From NCBI GenBank assembly GCA_040385245.1, contig JAZKHT010000012.1:68570-132569 (forward strand): DNA of 64,000 bases, read 5' to 3'. Below the pieces are notes generated by a model. That model was not told the origin of the DNA. It saw nothing but the letters and a program-made list of their open reading frames with translations, and did no database searches. Position 1 is the stretch's first letter, and each line of letters opens with the position of its first letter. The DNA is from JAZKHT01 sp040385245 (GTDB taxonomy: Bacteria > Pseudomonadota > Alphaproteobacteria > Rhodobacterales > Rhodobacteraceae). Position numbers and translations under genes: made by a program. Shown piece after piece: positions 34,060 through 42,627 of this stretch.

Positions 34060-34110
34060 CCGGGGGCCTTCTGCCCCCGGACCCCCGAGGATATTTTCAA
34101 ACAGATGAAG
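34060..34110 (+). repeat. Dispersed hairpin plus GGATATTTTC repeat, copy 6 (type copy)
   Basis: CCGGGGGC-CTTCT-GCCCCCGG hairpin (34060-34080) followed by ACCCCCGAGGATATTTTC and AAACAGATGAAG. Best example of the family. It encodes, on the minus strand, the last residues and stop codon of the GNAT gene and lies in the argF leader. Confidence 0.65.
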
Positions 34111-34624
34111 CGGCGACGGGGTCGAATTCCATCACAAGAACCGGGTCGCCATCTTCGCACGGGGTGGTGAAACGGGGGGCAAAGCCCGCTCGGAGATAGG
34201 CACGGACGGCCCGTTCGTTGTGGGGGGCCGGGTCGATGACCACGGTCGGATAGCCTGCCGCGCGCAGATCGCCCGCACGGCGACGCAGATACGCCGCGCC
34301 GTGGCCGCGGTTCAGATAGGCAGGGTCGCCCAGAAACGTATCCATGGCGCGGGTTCCCGGTGGGAAGGTGGCGAATTGTGGCTGCGGCCAATGGTGGGCG
34401 GGGTAATCCTGCACATAGGCAAAGGCGGTGCCGTCATGGGCCACAAGCCGCATGTCGGTGGAACCGGTGCCATCCAGACTGCCGACGATGTCTTCGTCGA
34501 TCAGGGCAATTTCTTCGTCCGGATCCCCCCACCACGCGCGGACGTGGGGCTGGGCCAGCCAGCCCCGCATCAGCGGGTAATCGGCGCGGGTTAGGCGCGG
34601 AAAGGTATAGGCATCAGACTGCAT
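34097..34624 (-). CDS. GNAT-family N-acetyltransferase
   Basis: A 175-residue acetyltransferase resembling AAC(6')/siderophore-type GNAT proteins: it has DEEIALIDEDIVGSLDG, HHWPQPQFATFPPGTRAMD and the acetyl-CoA-binding GHGAAYLRRRAGDL region, then NERAVRAYLRAGF. The ATG overlaps the argD stop by 11 bases. Its last residues (AASSV) are encoded by the repeat at 34060-34110. Placement between argD and argF might suggest an arginine-related acetylation, but sequence does not show this. Confidence 0.8.
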   Translation of the reverse strand: MQSDAYTFPRLTRADYPLMRGWLAQPHVRAWWGDPDEEIALIDEDIVGSLDGTGSTDMRLVAHDGTAFAYVQDYPAHHWPQPQFATFPPGTRAMDTFLGDPAYLNRGHGAAYLRRRAGDLRAAGYPTVVIDPAPHNERAVRAYLRAGFAPRFTTPCEDGDPVLVMEFDPVAASSV

Positions 34625-35795
34625 GGCCCTTGACGGCAGTGGCCGCCCTGTCCAGCCGGGCCAGCGCCTCGGATATATCTGCATCGGGGATATTCAGCGC
34701 GGGCAAGAGGCGCAGGACGTTGTCGGCGGCGGGCACGGTCAGCAGATGCTGGGCATAAGCGGCCTTGACCACATCGGCATTGGACGCGGTGCATTTCAGC
34801 CCCAGCATCAGGCCGGTGCCCCTTACCGCTTCAAACACGTCCGGATGGCTGGCAACCAACCCTGCCAGCCCCTGACGAAAGCGCGCGGCTTTGACGCTGA
34901 CCTGATCCAGAAACGCATCATCCGAGACGATTTCCACTACCCGGGCGCCCACTGCGCAGCCCAAGGGGTTGCCGCCATAGGTGGATCCGTGCGTGCCCGC
35001 GACCATGCCAAGCGCCGCGTCTTCGGTGGCCAGCACCGCGCCAAGGGGAAAGCCGCCGCCGATGCCCTTGGCGACCATCATGATGTCGGGCGTGACGCCC
35101 GCCCATTCATGGGCGAACAGTTTGCCCGTGCGCCCCATGCCGCACTGCACCTCGTCGAACACCAGAAGCGCGCCGGTGGTGTCGCACAGGTCGCGCAGAC
35201 CTTTCAGGCATTGGTCAGGCAGCACGCGGATGCCGCCTTCGCCCTGAATGGGTTCCACCAGAACGGCAGCCGTCCTGTCAGTCACCGCCGCGCGCAAGGC
35301 GTCGTGGTCGCCAAAGGGCAGATGGGTAAAGCCGGGCATCAGCGGACCAAAGCCCTTGACCATCTTTTCCGCGCCCGACGCGGCAATGGCAGCGGTGGAC
35401 CGGCCGTGGAACGCGCCGTCAAAGGTGATGATCTCGATCCGGTCGGGCTGGCCCTTTTCGAACCAGTATTTGCGGACCATCTTGATGGCCAGTTCTGCCG
35501 CCTCGGTCCCCGAGTTGGTGAAAAAGACCGTGTCGGCAAAGGTGCGGTCCACCAACATCGCGGCCAGCCGTTCCTGTTCGGGAATGCGGTAGAGGTTCGA
35601 CACATGCCACAGTTTCTGCGCCTGTTCGGTCAGTGCCGCCACCAGATCGGGGTTGGCATGGCCCAGCGCGTTGACCGCGATCCCGGCACCAAGATCCAGA
35701 TATCGGCTGCCATCTTCGGCCGTAAGCCAGGACCCTTCCCCTTTGACAAAGGCGATGGGCGCGCGGTTATAGGTCGGCAGGACAGGGGTGATCAT
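34614..35795 (-). CDS. argD: Acetylornithine aminotransferase
   Basis: PLP-dependent class III aminotransferase converting N-acetylglutamate semialdehyde to N-acetylornithine. 393 residues; the PLP lysine is in MMVAKGIGGG, with FDEVQCGMGRTG before it and FTNSGTEAAELAIKM binding the cofactor phosphate. First gene of argD-GNAT-argF. Some ArgD enzymes also act on succinyldiaminopimelate. Confidence 0.95.
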   Translation of the reverse strand: MITPVLPTYNRAPIAFVKGEGSWLTAEDGSRYLDLGAGIAVNALGHANPDLVAALTEQAQKLWHVSNLYRIPEQERLAAMLVDRTFADTVFFTNSGTEAAELAIKMVRKYWFEKGQPDRIEIITFDGAFHGRSTAAIAASGAEKMVKGFGPLMPGFTHLPFGDHDALRAAVTDRTAAVLVEPIQGEGGIRVLPDQCLKGLRDLCDTTGALLVFDEVQCGMGRTGKLFAHEWAGVTPDIMMVAKGIGGGFPLGAVLATEDAALGMVAGTHGSTYGGNPLGCAVGARVVEIVSDDAFLDQVSVKAARFRQGLAGLVASHPDVFEAVRGTGLMLGLKCTASNADVVKAAYAQHLLTVPAADNVLRLLPALNIPDADISEALARLDRAATAVKGHAV

Positions 35796-35824
35796 GGATC
35801 AGGGCCTTTCGCAGGAAGCCATAG

Positions 35825-35853
35825 CCGTAACGGCTGGCCTTGGGGGGTGTCAA
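35825..35853 (-). promoter_or_regulatory. Candidate promoter of argD
   Basis: A perfect -35 TTGACA (minus strand, 35848-35853) with a weak -10 TTACGG 17 bases on (35825-35830), about 30 bases before the argD start. Confidence 0.4.
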
Positions 35854-36075
35854 CGAAGGAAGAAAGCCCAATCACTGGGCATGGATGACCAAACGGCCCG
35901 CGCGTCAGGCGCGTCGGCGTCGGGGAAGCTGAAAAAGGGGTGTTCCTGCGGTCATGCCGCCTGCATAGCGGGATTGCCCGCGCCTGTCCATTGCCGACCC
36001 GTTGACTGTGACGCTGCCGTTTGGGTTGGGATCGCGACACGCGGCATCGCTGCGCTTGAACTTGCCCGGCCAAGC

Positions 36076-36103
36076 TTGTATCCCGTGACGTCCCGTCTAG
36101 AAT
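36076..36103 (+). promoter_or_regulatory. Candidate promoter of gcrA
   Basis: TTGTAT (36076-36081) and TAGAAT (36098-36103) separated by 16 bases, 35 bases before the gcrA start. No TTAA-N7-TTAA CtrA box seen nearby. Confidence 0.4.
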
Positions 36104-36138
36104 AGGCGGCACGCAGGCCTTCAACCGGAGTTATGCCC

Positions 36139-36753
36139 ATGTCCTGGACCGACGAGCGCGTCGAGACGCTCAAGCGCATGTGGGCCGACGGCCAAAGCGC
36201 CAGCCAGATCGCCAAGGAATTGGGCGGCGTCACCCGCAATGCGGTGATCGGCAAGGTCCATCGTCTGGGCCTGTCGAACCGCGTGACCGGTGCCAATGGC
36301 CGCGATGATGAAGAAGCCGATGCCCCCGTCGCCGCCGCCAAGCCCGAACCGGTGGCAAAGCCTGCGGCCGAGGCACCGCGCACCGCCGATCCGGCCCCGG
36401 CCCGTCCGGCGGTGGACCGACCCGCCCCGGCAGCACCGGTTACCGGCGCGACCGTGACCACCCTGCCCGTGCGCAAGGTCATCATTCCGGCGGGCCAACC
36501 GCTGCCGCCGCAACCGTCCGCCAATGAAATCTCGCCCGAGGCGCTGGCGTCGGTGCGCGAAGTTGAAAAGCGCGCCAAACGCCTGACGCTGATGGAACTG
36601 ACCGAACGCACCTGCAAATGGCCGATCGGCGATCCGGCGACGGATGATTTCTGGTTCTGCGGCCTGCCATCCGTGCCCGGCAAACCCTACTGCGAGGCGC
36701 ATGTCGGCGTCGCCTTCCAACCGATGAGCGCGCGTCGCGACCGCCGTCGCTAA
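36139..36753 (+). CDS. gcrA: Cell-cycle regulator GcrA
   Basis: Alphaproteobacterial transcription factor that binds methylated GANTC promoters together with sigma-70 and controls cell-cycle genes. 204 residues: N-terminal DNA-binding domain MSWTDERVETLKRMWADG with TRNAVIGKVHRLGLS (about 1-50), a Pro/Ala-rich linker (about 60-115), and the conserved C-terminal sigma-interacting part with CKWPIGDP and FCGLPSVPGKPYCEAH. The ATG at 36139 is preferred over 36133 because GGAG is 8 bases before it. Confidence 0.95.
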   Translation: MSWTDERVETLKRMWADGQSASQIAKELGGVTRNAVIGKVHRLGLSNRVTGANGRDDEEADAPVAAAKPEPVAKPAAEAPRTADPAPARPAVDRPAPAAPVTGATVTTLPVRKVIIPAGQPLPPQPSANEISPEALASVREVEKRAKRLTLMELTERTCKWPIGDPATDDFWFCGLPSVPGKPYCEAHVGVAFQPMSARRDRRR

Positions 36754-36774
36754 GACTGTCCATTCCGGCGTATG

Positions 36775-36801
36775 GGGGCGGCCTGCGGGTCGCCCCTTTT
36801 T
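36775..36801 (+). terminator. Rho-independent terminator of gcrA
   Basis: GGGGCG and CGCCCC arms enclose a 10-base loop and are followed by TTTTT. It lies between gcrA and the convergent asmA-like gene. Confidence 0.8.
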
Positions 36802-36805
36802 CGGT

Positions 36806-38776
36806 TCAGTTCCCGCCCAAAAGCTGTTCCAACAGCTTTGTCGCCTCGTCCTCGACCTTGCGCTTGGCAGCGTCCTCGATGCTTTCGCCGTCTTGCTGGC
36901 CCAGTTCTTCCTGCGCACGGGCGCGCAGGTCGGCCTCCAGCTGGGCCGCTTCTTGCCGGGCGCGATCTTCCAGCGCTTTGGCCTCGTCGGCAAGCTGCTC
37001 TTGCGCCAACGCCTCCAGATCCAGCGCGAATCGAGGGTCGGCCCAAGGCCCGGTGATCATCAGTGGCACGCTCAATCCGCCCTCGCCTGTCGCATCGGCC
37101 AGTGCCGTGGGGCGAATGCGATAGTCCAGATCGCGCGCGCCCAGACCGATGCGCCCCGCACCGCGTGCCGTCAGATAGGGGGACGTCAGCAGCAGATCGT
37201 CGTTCACCAGATCGCCACCATCGATCCGGTAGGTGCCTGACAGGCTGTCAAAGATGGTCTTTTGCCCTGTCCCGACGTATGAGGTGTCAAGCGTGCGCAA
37301 CATGCCCGCGATATCCAGCCCCAAAATCTCGCCCTGCCCCAACGCGACCGACCCCGACCCTTCCAGCCCGCGCATGATCGCGGCAACGCTGGAACCGGAG
37401 CCAAGGAATTTCACCTGCAGGTTCCCGGTGCCCACCAGCCGCGCATAGCCGGCAAGGTCGGTCAGCAGCGGTTGCAGGTCGATGCCCGCGAAATTCAGAT
37501 CACCGCCAACCGACAGCCCCTTGCGCGCGTTCATCACAAACTGGCCGGTCACCGCGCCACCATAGGCCGCGACCTGCCGCAGATCGACGACAGCCCGTGC
37601 GCGGTCGATGGTCAGCTTGGCCCGGCTTTGGCCCAGCTTGACGGTGCCAAGATCGATGCTGCCTGCCGCCAGCCCCACCTCGGCATCCAGGGCGGCAAGG
37701 CCGGACAGGTCAATTGCGGCTTGCGACCAGCCGTCGGTCGCGGCGCTGCCCCCGCCATCCGTGCCGCCCCCGCCGCCCGCGGTCAGAACCAGCGCGTCCG
37801 ATGCCAGTTGTGCCACCAGTTTGGGCCGTGGCCCCGACAGTGTCAGATCGGCATCCCCGGTCAGGGTGTTGTCGTCCAGCGCCATCCGCCCCTGCCGCAG
37901 ATGGACCGAACGTTCCGCCGTCACCGTCAACGCGCCCGACACGGCAATGCGATCCTTGCCCAGACCTGCGGGCAAGGCAGGCGGCTGCGCACCGGCAAGC
38001 GTGGCAAGGGCAGCCAGATCCGACAGATCGGCGTCAATTTGCCCTTCGGCCATCAAAGGCTGCACCCCCAACCGCCCGTCAAAACCGATTTTCGACCGCC
38101 CCACGCTGCCCTGCAAAGACACGGGCACCACGCCGCCCCGGTAAAAGGTTGAAAACGTGTCGATTGTCCCGGACACAGCCACGGCCTGCCTGTCTGCCAC
38201 TGCCGACAGCGTGATGTCCGCCGTGCCATCATAGGCAGGCAATCGCGCGCTGGCCTCGATCCCCGACAGGCGGATGACCTGCCCGGTGGCATGGTCGATA
38301 AACCCCAGTGTGCCGTCGCGAATGCTGCCCTGATCCAGCGTGAAGGGGCGGTCCGCCCCGGCCATCCCGGCGCTGGCCGTGCCGCCATTGCCACCGCCAA
38401 AGACCCAGTTTTCCCGCCCGTCGGCGTGACGTTCCAGCACGACCTGCGGGCGGATCACCTCGAATCCCGTGATCTTGACCGCGCCGCCGAACAGGGACGC
38501 AATGTCGATCTGGATCGACAGACCCTCCGCGCGCAGCATCGGGCCCTCGACCGACCAGTCGGCGTTGGACAGTGTCACGGGGCCTGTCCGCACCCCCAGC
38601 ACGGGCCAGATTGTCGGCCGCACGGCCCCCTCAATAGTCAGGTCGCGCCCGGTGACGCTGTTGAACTGCCCGACCGCCAGGGCCGCCACCCGTTCGGACG
38701 GCACCAGTGCCACGGCCCCCAACGCCAGAACGGCCAGCAAGACGATGCCGAACACCAACCGGAGGATCCACCGCAT
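36806..38776 (-). CDS. AsmA-family protein
   Basis: Large inner-membrane-anchored periplasmic protein (656 residues) of the AsmA/bridge-like lipid-transfer family, involved in envelope lipid homeostasis. The N-terminal helix MRWILRLVFGIVLLAVLALG anchors it; the AsmA N-domain includes FNSVTGRDLTIEGAVRPTIW, and the C-domain has LSGTYRIDGGDLVNDDLLL. The C-terminus (about 590-656) is a Glu/Ala/Arg-rich likely coiled coil. Start at 38776 preferred as the anchor helix then begins directly. Confidence 0.87.
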   Translation of the reverse strand: MRWILRLVFGIVLLAVLALGAVALVPSERVAALAVGQFNSVTGRDLTIEGAVRPTIWPVLGVRTGPVTLSNADWSVEGPMLRAEGLSIQIDIASLFGGAVKITGFEVIRPQVVLERHADGRENWVFGGGNGGTASAGMAGADRPFTLDQGSIRDGTLGFIDHATGQVIRLSGIEASARLPAYDGTADITLSAVADRQAVAVSGTIDTFSTFYRGGVVPVSLQGSVGRSKIGFDGRLGVQPLMAEGQIDADLSDLAALATLAGAQPPALPAGLGKDRIAVSGALTVTAERSVHLRQGRMALDDNTLTGDADLTLSGPRPKLVAQLASDALVLTAGGGGGTDGGGSAATDGWSQAAIDLSGLAALDAEVGLAAGSIDLGTVKLGQSRAKLTIDRARAVVDLRQVAAYGGAVTGQFVMNARKGLSVGGDLNFAGIDLQPLLTDLAGYARLVGTGNLQVKFLGSGSSVAAIMRGLEGSGSVALGQGEILGLDIAGMLRTLDTSYVGTGQKTIFDSLSGTYRIDGGDLVNDDLLLTSPYLTARGAGRIGLGARDLDYRIRPTALADATGEGGLSVPLMITGPWADPRFALDLEALAQEQLADEAKALEDRARQEAAQLEADLRARAQEELGQQDGESIEDAAKRKVEDEATKLLEQLLGGN

Positions 38777-38846
38777 GCCACCCACCCCCTGACCACGCAA
38801 CCATCAGTCTATGCGGGCGGCGCGCACCGGGGCAAGACGCCTGCGG

Positions 38847-39872
38847 TCAGTTCACCGCAACTGGGCGTGATCGCATCCGCGCGACAGTTTCCCGCTCGGC
38901 CCGCTTGCAGACCTGCGGTGGCAGGCCACGGTCGATCAGGTCCATGTCTTCCAGCACCATCTCTCCCATCCGCTTGAACGCGACATCCAGCGCGCCCGCG
39001 CGATGGGCCGACAGCAGAAACCCCGGCAACCGGCGCACCGGATGATCCGGGGGCAGCGGCTCCTGCGGATAGACATCCGATGCGGCCACGATATGACCCG
39101 CCGCCACCGCCGCCATCAGCGCGTCGAAATCCACCACATCCGCCCGGCTCAGCAGCAGAAACGCCGCACCGCGGCGCATGGAGGCAAAGGCATCCGCCCC
39201 AAGGAACGCCCGGTTCTCCGACGTGACGGCGGCGGTGACAAAGACCACATCCGACTGCGCCAACACCTGATCCAGAGTCGCAGGCACCGCCCCCGCCGCC
39301 ACGATCCGCGATGGCGCAAGCCACGGGTCAAACACCCGCAGGCGTGGCGCAAACCCTGACAGCACCTGCGCCACCGCGCGGCCCAGATCGCCAAAGCCGA
39401 TGATCCCCACATCCGCGCCGGTCAGCAGCCGCGCGCCTGCATTGCCCTCCCCGCCCCAACGCTCGACGCCCGCGCGAAAATCGGCGTCGGCGGTGTGGAT
39501 GCCCCGCAGCAGCGACAGCGCAATCCCCAGCCCGATCTCGGCCACCGGCTGCGCGAACACCGCGCCGGTCGTCACCACATGGATGCCGCGCGCAAAGGCA
39601 GCGTCATAGGGCATGTTGTTCAACAGGTTGCTTTCCACGTTGAACACACAGGCCAGCGACGACAGCCGCGCCAGCGTGGCCGCATCCAGCGGGGGCTGTC
39701 CGATGATGTGGCGCACCTGCGCCAAGGTCGCGTCCGGCAGGCTCGACAGCGCCTCATCCGTCGTCTCGACCACCCGGTAACGGCGGTGCAATTCCGCCAG
39801 CCGCTCGGGCGCAAAGATCAGCGGCAGGCTGCGCGGCAAGGGGCAGGACAGGACAAGCGGGCGGTCGGGCAT
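38847..39872 (-). CDS. D-2-hydroxyacid dehydrogenase family protein
   Basis: NAD-dependent 2-hydroxyacid dehydrogenase, 341 residues. The nucleotide-binding motif is GFGDLG at 159-164 (in VGIIGFGDLGRAV); catalytic residues R243 (LLSRADVVD), E271 (YPQEPLPP) and H290 (SAHRAG) are all present, so it should be active. Substrate unknown. The ATG at 39872 is used because GGAGG lies 5 bases upstream; an ATG at 39884 has none. Confidence 0.87.
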   Translation of the reverse strand: MPDRPLVLSCPLPRSLPLIFAPERLAELHRRYRVVETTDEALSSLPDATLAQVRHIIGQPPLDAATLARLSSLACVFNVESNLLNNMPYDAAFARGIHVVTTGAVFAQPVAEIGLGIALSLLRGIHTADADFRAGVERWGGEGNAGARLLTGADVGIIGFGDLGRAVAQVLSGFAPRLRVFDPWLAPSRIVAAGAVPATLDQVLAQSDVVFVTAAVTSENRAFLGADAFASMRRGAAFLLLSRADVVDFDALMAAVAAGHIVAASDVYPQEPLPPDHPVRRLPGFLLSAHRAGALDVAFKRMGEMVLEDMDLIDRGLPPQVCKRAERETVARMRSRPVAVN

Positions 39873-39928
39873 GGCATCCTCCATCTGGCGCGGACCCTAC
39901 GGCGCACGGGGGATGGCGGACAAGCCTG

Positions 39929-40052
39929 CCCCTTCCCCATTGTGCAAATATCCCACGGGGGACGCGCGCCGGGGGTGTGACACCCCCCGCCCCTTGGGCT
40001 TGCGCGGCACGCGCAGGCCCAAGGGAACAGGCGTGGCGCGGCACACGCCGCA
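39929..40052. repeat. Composite palindromic element, copy A
   Basis: In order: a minus-oriented ATATTT-type box (TGGGATATTTGCACAATGGGG), hairpin GGGGGTGT/ACACCCCC (about 39971-39988), a 15-bp hairpin CCTTGGGCTTGCGCG-GCA-CGCGCAGGCCCAAGG split over 39992-40024, then AAGGGAACA and GGCGTG-N8-CACGCC (40030-40049). The same order of parts occurs at 58511-58626. Its right end touches the point where the DNA-methylase homology stops. Confidence 0.6.
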
Positions 40053-40054
40053 AG

Positions 40055-40450
40055 GCTCGCGGTCGGGTCACAGTGCAGATACAGGCTCCCCGTCGGTTTC
40101 AGCACCCGGTGCAATTCCAGCAACCGCACGGCCATCATCGCCAGATAGGCCATCATGTCATTGTCCCCCGGAAAGCTGCGGATGGCGCGCAGCATGGTGG
40201 CGGCGTTGGCATTGCCCGACCGCATCACATCGGCAAAGGCGGACTCGGCGCTGTCGTTCCAGTGCCAGGTGTCGTCGAACGCCTCGATCTGCGCGGTGCT
40301 GTCGGTGCCCTGCGGCCCCTTGAACAGCACGTTGTAGCTGGCGTTGGAATTGAACGGCGGATCAAGGTAGATCAGGTCCACCGACGCATCGCGGATATGG
40401 TCGCGCAACACCCCAAGGTTGTCGACGGAATACCGATGGCTACTCTTCAC
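40055..40450 (-). pseudogene. Truncated site-specific DNA methyltransferase (5' fragment)
   Basis: N-terminal 132 residues of an adenine/cytosine-N4 DNA methylase of the type with motif IV DPPF: NLGVLRDHIRDASVDLIYLD, PPFNSNASYNVLFKG, then GDNDMMAYLAMMAVRLLELH and LKPTGSLYLHCDPTAS. Full enzymes continue with HYLKLLLDAIFG and run 300-600 residues. Here the match ends at S132 (40055) and the frame enters the palindromic composite, reading unrelated sequence to a stop at 39818. The S-adenosylmethionine FxGxG region is absent. Very probably a non-functional remnant of a restriction-modification or phage methylase. Confidence 0.75.
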
Positions 40451-40604
40451 TCATCACCCAAAGGGGGCGGCGACCGGCCAGACCTTACAGCGGTCACCCT
40501 AACGGCGGCGCGGCCCGCGCCAATTTCAACCACGGGCAGAGCGCCAGGGTCGTCGCACGGTCAGCCCCTTTCCGTCGCGCCCGCAACAGGGTATAGGCGC
40601 GCCC

Positions 40605-41993
40605 ATGTCCCAGAACCCGCCCAACCTTCGCCCCGACCTTGCGCCGCGCCCGGTGTTCGACAGCGCACGCCGTGACGGCCAGCCCACCATCGGCATGGTC
40701 AGCCTTGGCTGCCCCAAGGCGCTGGTGGACAGCGAGCGCATCCTGACGCGCCTGCGCGCCGAAGGCTATGCGATCAGCGCCGATTACGCCGGGGCCGATG
40801 CGGTGATCGTCAACACCTGCGGCTTTCTCGACAGTGCCAAGGCCGAAAGTCTGGATGCCATCGGCGAGGCGCTGGTGGAAAACGGCCGGGTGATCGTGAC
40901 GGGCTGTCTGGGGGCGGAACCCGACTATATCACCGGCGCGCATCCAAAGGTGCTGGCCGTCACCGGACCGCATCAGTACGAGGCGGTTCTGGATGCCGTC
41001 CACCGCGCCGTGCCGCCCAGCCCCGACCCGTTCATCGACCTTTTGCCCGCGACCGGCGTCAGCCTGACGCCGCGCCATTACAGCTATCTGAAAATCTCGG
41101 AAGGCTGCAACCACGCCTGCAAGTTCTGCATCATCCCCGACATGCGCGGGAAACTGGTCAGTCGCCCCGCCCATGCCGTGCTGCGCGAGGCGGAAAAGCT
41201 GGTTCAGGCCGGGGTGCGCGAACTGCTGGTGATCTCGCAGGACACGTCGGCCTATGGCGTGGACCGCAAGCATGACCGAAGCCCCTGGCATGGGGCCGAG
41301 GTGCGCGCCCATATCACCGACCTTGCGCGCGAGATGGGCCAGTTGGGCGCATGGGTGCGGTTGCATTACGTCTATCCCTACCCACATGTGCGCGACCTGA
41401 TCCCGATCATGGCCGACCCCGCATCGGGCCTGCTGCCCTATCTGGACATCCCGTTTCAGCACGCGCACCCCGATGTGTTGCGCCGCATGGCCCGGCCTGC
41501 GGCTGCGGCCCGAACGCTGGACGAAATCGCCGCGTGGCGGGCGCAATGCCCCGACATCACGCTGCGGTCGACCTTTATCGTCGGCTACCCCGGCGAAACC
41601 GAGGCCGAGTTCCAGACCCTGCTCGACTGGCTGGACGAGGCGCAGTTGGACCGCGTCGGATGTTTCCAGTACGAAAACGTCGCCGGTGCCCGGTCCAACG
41701 CCCTGCCCGATCATGTTCCGGCCGACGTCAAGCAGGATCGCTGGGACCGCTTCATGGAAAAGGCGCAAGGCATTTCCATGGCCAAGCTGGCGGCCAAGGT
41801 AGGCACCACCGTGCAGATCATCGTAGACGAGGTGGATGACGAAGGTGCCACCTGCAGGACACAGGCCGATGCGCCCGAAATCGACGGCAACCTGTTCATT
41901 GACGAAGGATTTCAGGGGCTTACCCCCGGCGACATCGTGACCGTCCAGGTGGACGAGGCCGGGGAATACGACCTGTGGGGCAGCCGGGTCTGA
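40605..41993 (+). CDS. rimO: Ribosomal protein S12 methylthiotransferase RimO
   Basis: Radical-SAM enzyme adding a methylthio group to Asp89 of ribosomal protein S12. 462 residues. The N-terminal UPF0004 domain has auxiliary-cluster cysteines C36, C72 and C101; the radical-SAM cluster is C168-x3-C172-x2-C175 (GCNHACKFC). A C-terminal TRAM domain follows (about 395-462). GMVSLGCPKALVDSE is RimO rather than MiaB type. Confidence 0.95.
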   Translation: MSQNPPNLRPDLAPRPVFDSARRDGQPTIGMVSLGCPKALVDSERILTRLRAEGYAISADYAGADAVIVNTCGFLDSAKAESLDAIGEALVENGRVIVTGCLGAEPDYITGAHPKVLAVTGPHQYEAVLDAVHRAVPPSPDPFIDLLPATGVSLTPRHYSYLKISEGCNHACKFCIIPDMRGKLVSRPAHAVLREAEKLVQAGVRELLVISQDTSAYGVDRKHDRSPWHGAEVRAHITDLAREMGQLGAWVRLHYVYPYPHVRDLIPIMADPASGLLPYLDIPFQHAHPDVLRRMARPAAAARTLDEIAAWRAQCPDITLRSTFIVGYPGETEAEFQTLLDWLDEAQLDRVGCFQYENVAGARSNALPDHVPADVKQDRWDRFMEKAQGISMAKLAAKVGTTVQIIVDEVDDEGATCRTQADAPEIDGNLFIDEGFQGLTPGDIVTVQVDEAGEYDLWGSRV

Positions 41994-42104
41994 GCTGCCC
42001 TGCCGGGTGGGCCACAAACATGCGAATTTGATGAAAGTTTGCGCGGTCTTTGCTATTCTGGGCCTGACGGTCAACGAACCGTCGAGGGAACAGGGAAAGA
42101 CCCC

Positions 42105-42482
42105 ATGAACATCTCACGCAACTTCCTGGTGATCGGTAGCTTGTATCTTGTCGTGGGTATCGGTTTTGGCATGTATATGGGCGGGTCGGGCGACCATAGC
42201 CTTGCCCCCGTTCATGCCCATATCAACCTGCTGGGCTTTACGTTGATGACACTGTTCGGCCTTGCCTACCGGCTGATCCCCGGCATGGCCGCAAACGGCC
42301 TTGCGACGGCGCATTTCTGGTTGCACCAGATCGGCGCCATTGTCCTGCTGATCGGTCTATTGCTGATGATGACCGGCACAGTGCCCGAAGCAACAGTCGG
42401 CCCGGTGATGCCGGTGGCAGAAATCGCCGTGCTGGGCGGTGTGCTGTGCTGGCTGGTCAATCTGGTGCGCAGCACCGCGTGA
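42105..42482 (+). CDS. Small membrane protein resembling a cytochrome-oxidase subunit I fragment
   Basis: A 125-residue protein with four hydrophobic helices. The segment SLAPVHAHINLLGFTLMTLFGLAYR (residues about 32-56) resembles haem-ligand helices of cbb3 oxidase subunit I-like and NnrS-type proteins, with conserved histidines in HAH and later HFWLHQIG. Comparable small proteins are annotated as cytochrome-c-oxidase-like. AGGGA lies upstream of the ATG. A haem or redox role is possible but unproven. Confidence 0.72.
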   Translation: MNISRNFLVIGSLYLVVGIGFGMYMGGSGDHSLAPVHAHINLLGFTLMTLFGLAYRLIPGMAANGLATAHFWLHQIGAIVLLIGLLLMMTGTVPEATVGPVMPVAEIAVLGGVLCWLVNLVRSTA

Positions 42483-42490
42483 AAAACCGT

Positions 42491-42516
42491 GCGGGCCGGG
42501 GCGCCCCCCGGCCCGC
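42491..42516 (+). terminator. GC-rich hairpin after the small membrane protein gene
   Basis: Eleven-base arms GCGGGCCGGGG and CCCCGGCCCGC with a 4-base loop, 8 bases after the stop. No T-run follows. Confidence 0.5.
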
Positions 42517-42627
42517 GCATTTGCGCACATCCCATCCCCCATCCGCGCGCGTTGGCCTTGCTTGACCCCGGCGCTGCGGGCGCAGCATCCTGACCGCACC
42601 AAAGGTGCCAACAGGAGCAAGTGCCAA

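Larger units (their letters stand above)
35796..36138. other. Divergent intergenic region between argD and gcrA
   Basis: About 340 bases holding the outward promoters of argD (minus, 35825-35853) and gcrA (plus, 36076-36103). A small hairpin GCCCAATCACTGGGC lies near 35870. Open frames crossing it show no recognisable protein and were left out. Confidence 0.5.

Noticed and set aside
34623..35888. 421-codon plus-strand frame opposite argD
   Set aside because: Antisense to a full-length, motif-complete argD.
35796..36138. 105-codon plus-strand frame before gcrA
   Set aside because: Spans the divergent promoters of argD and gcrA, no ribosome-binding site or recognisable family.
40494..42074. 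526-codon open frame on the minus strand
   Set aside because: Mirror frame of rimO in GC-rich DNA; His/Gln/Gly-rich, no domain, while rimO on the plus strand has all its cysteine motifs.
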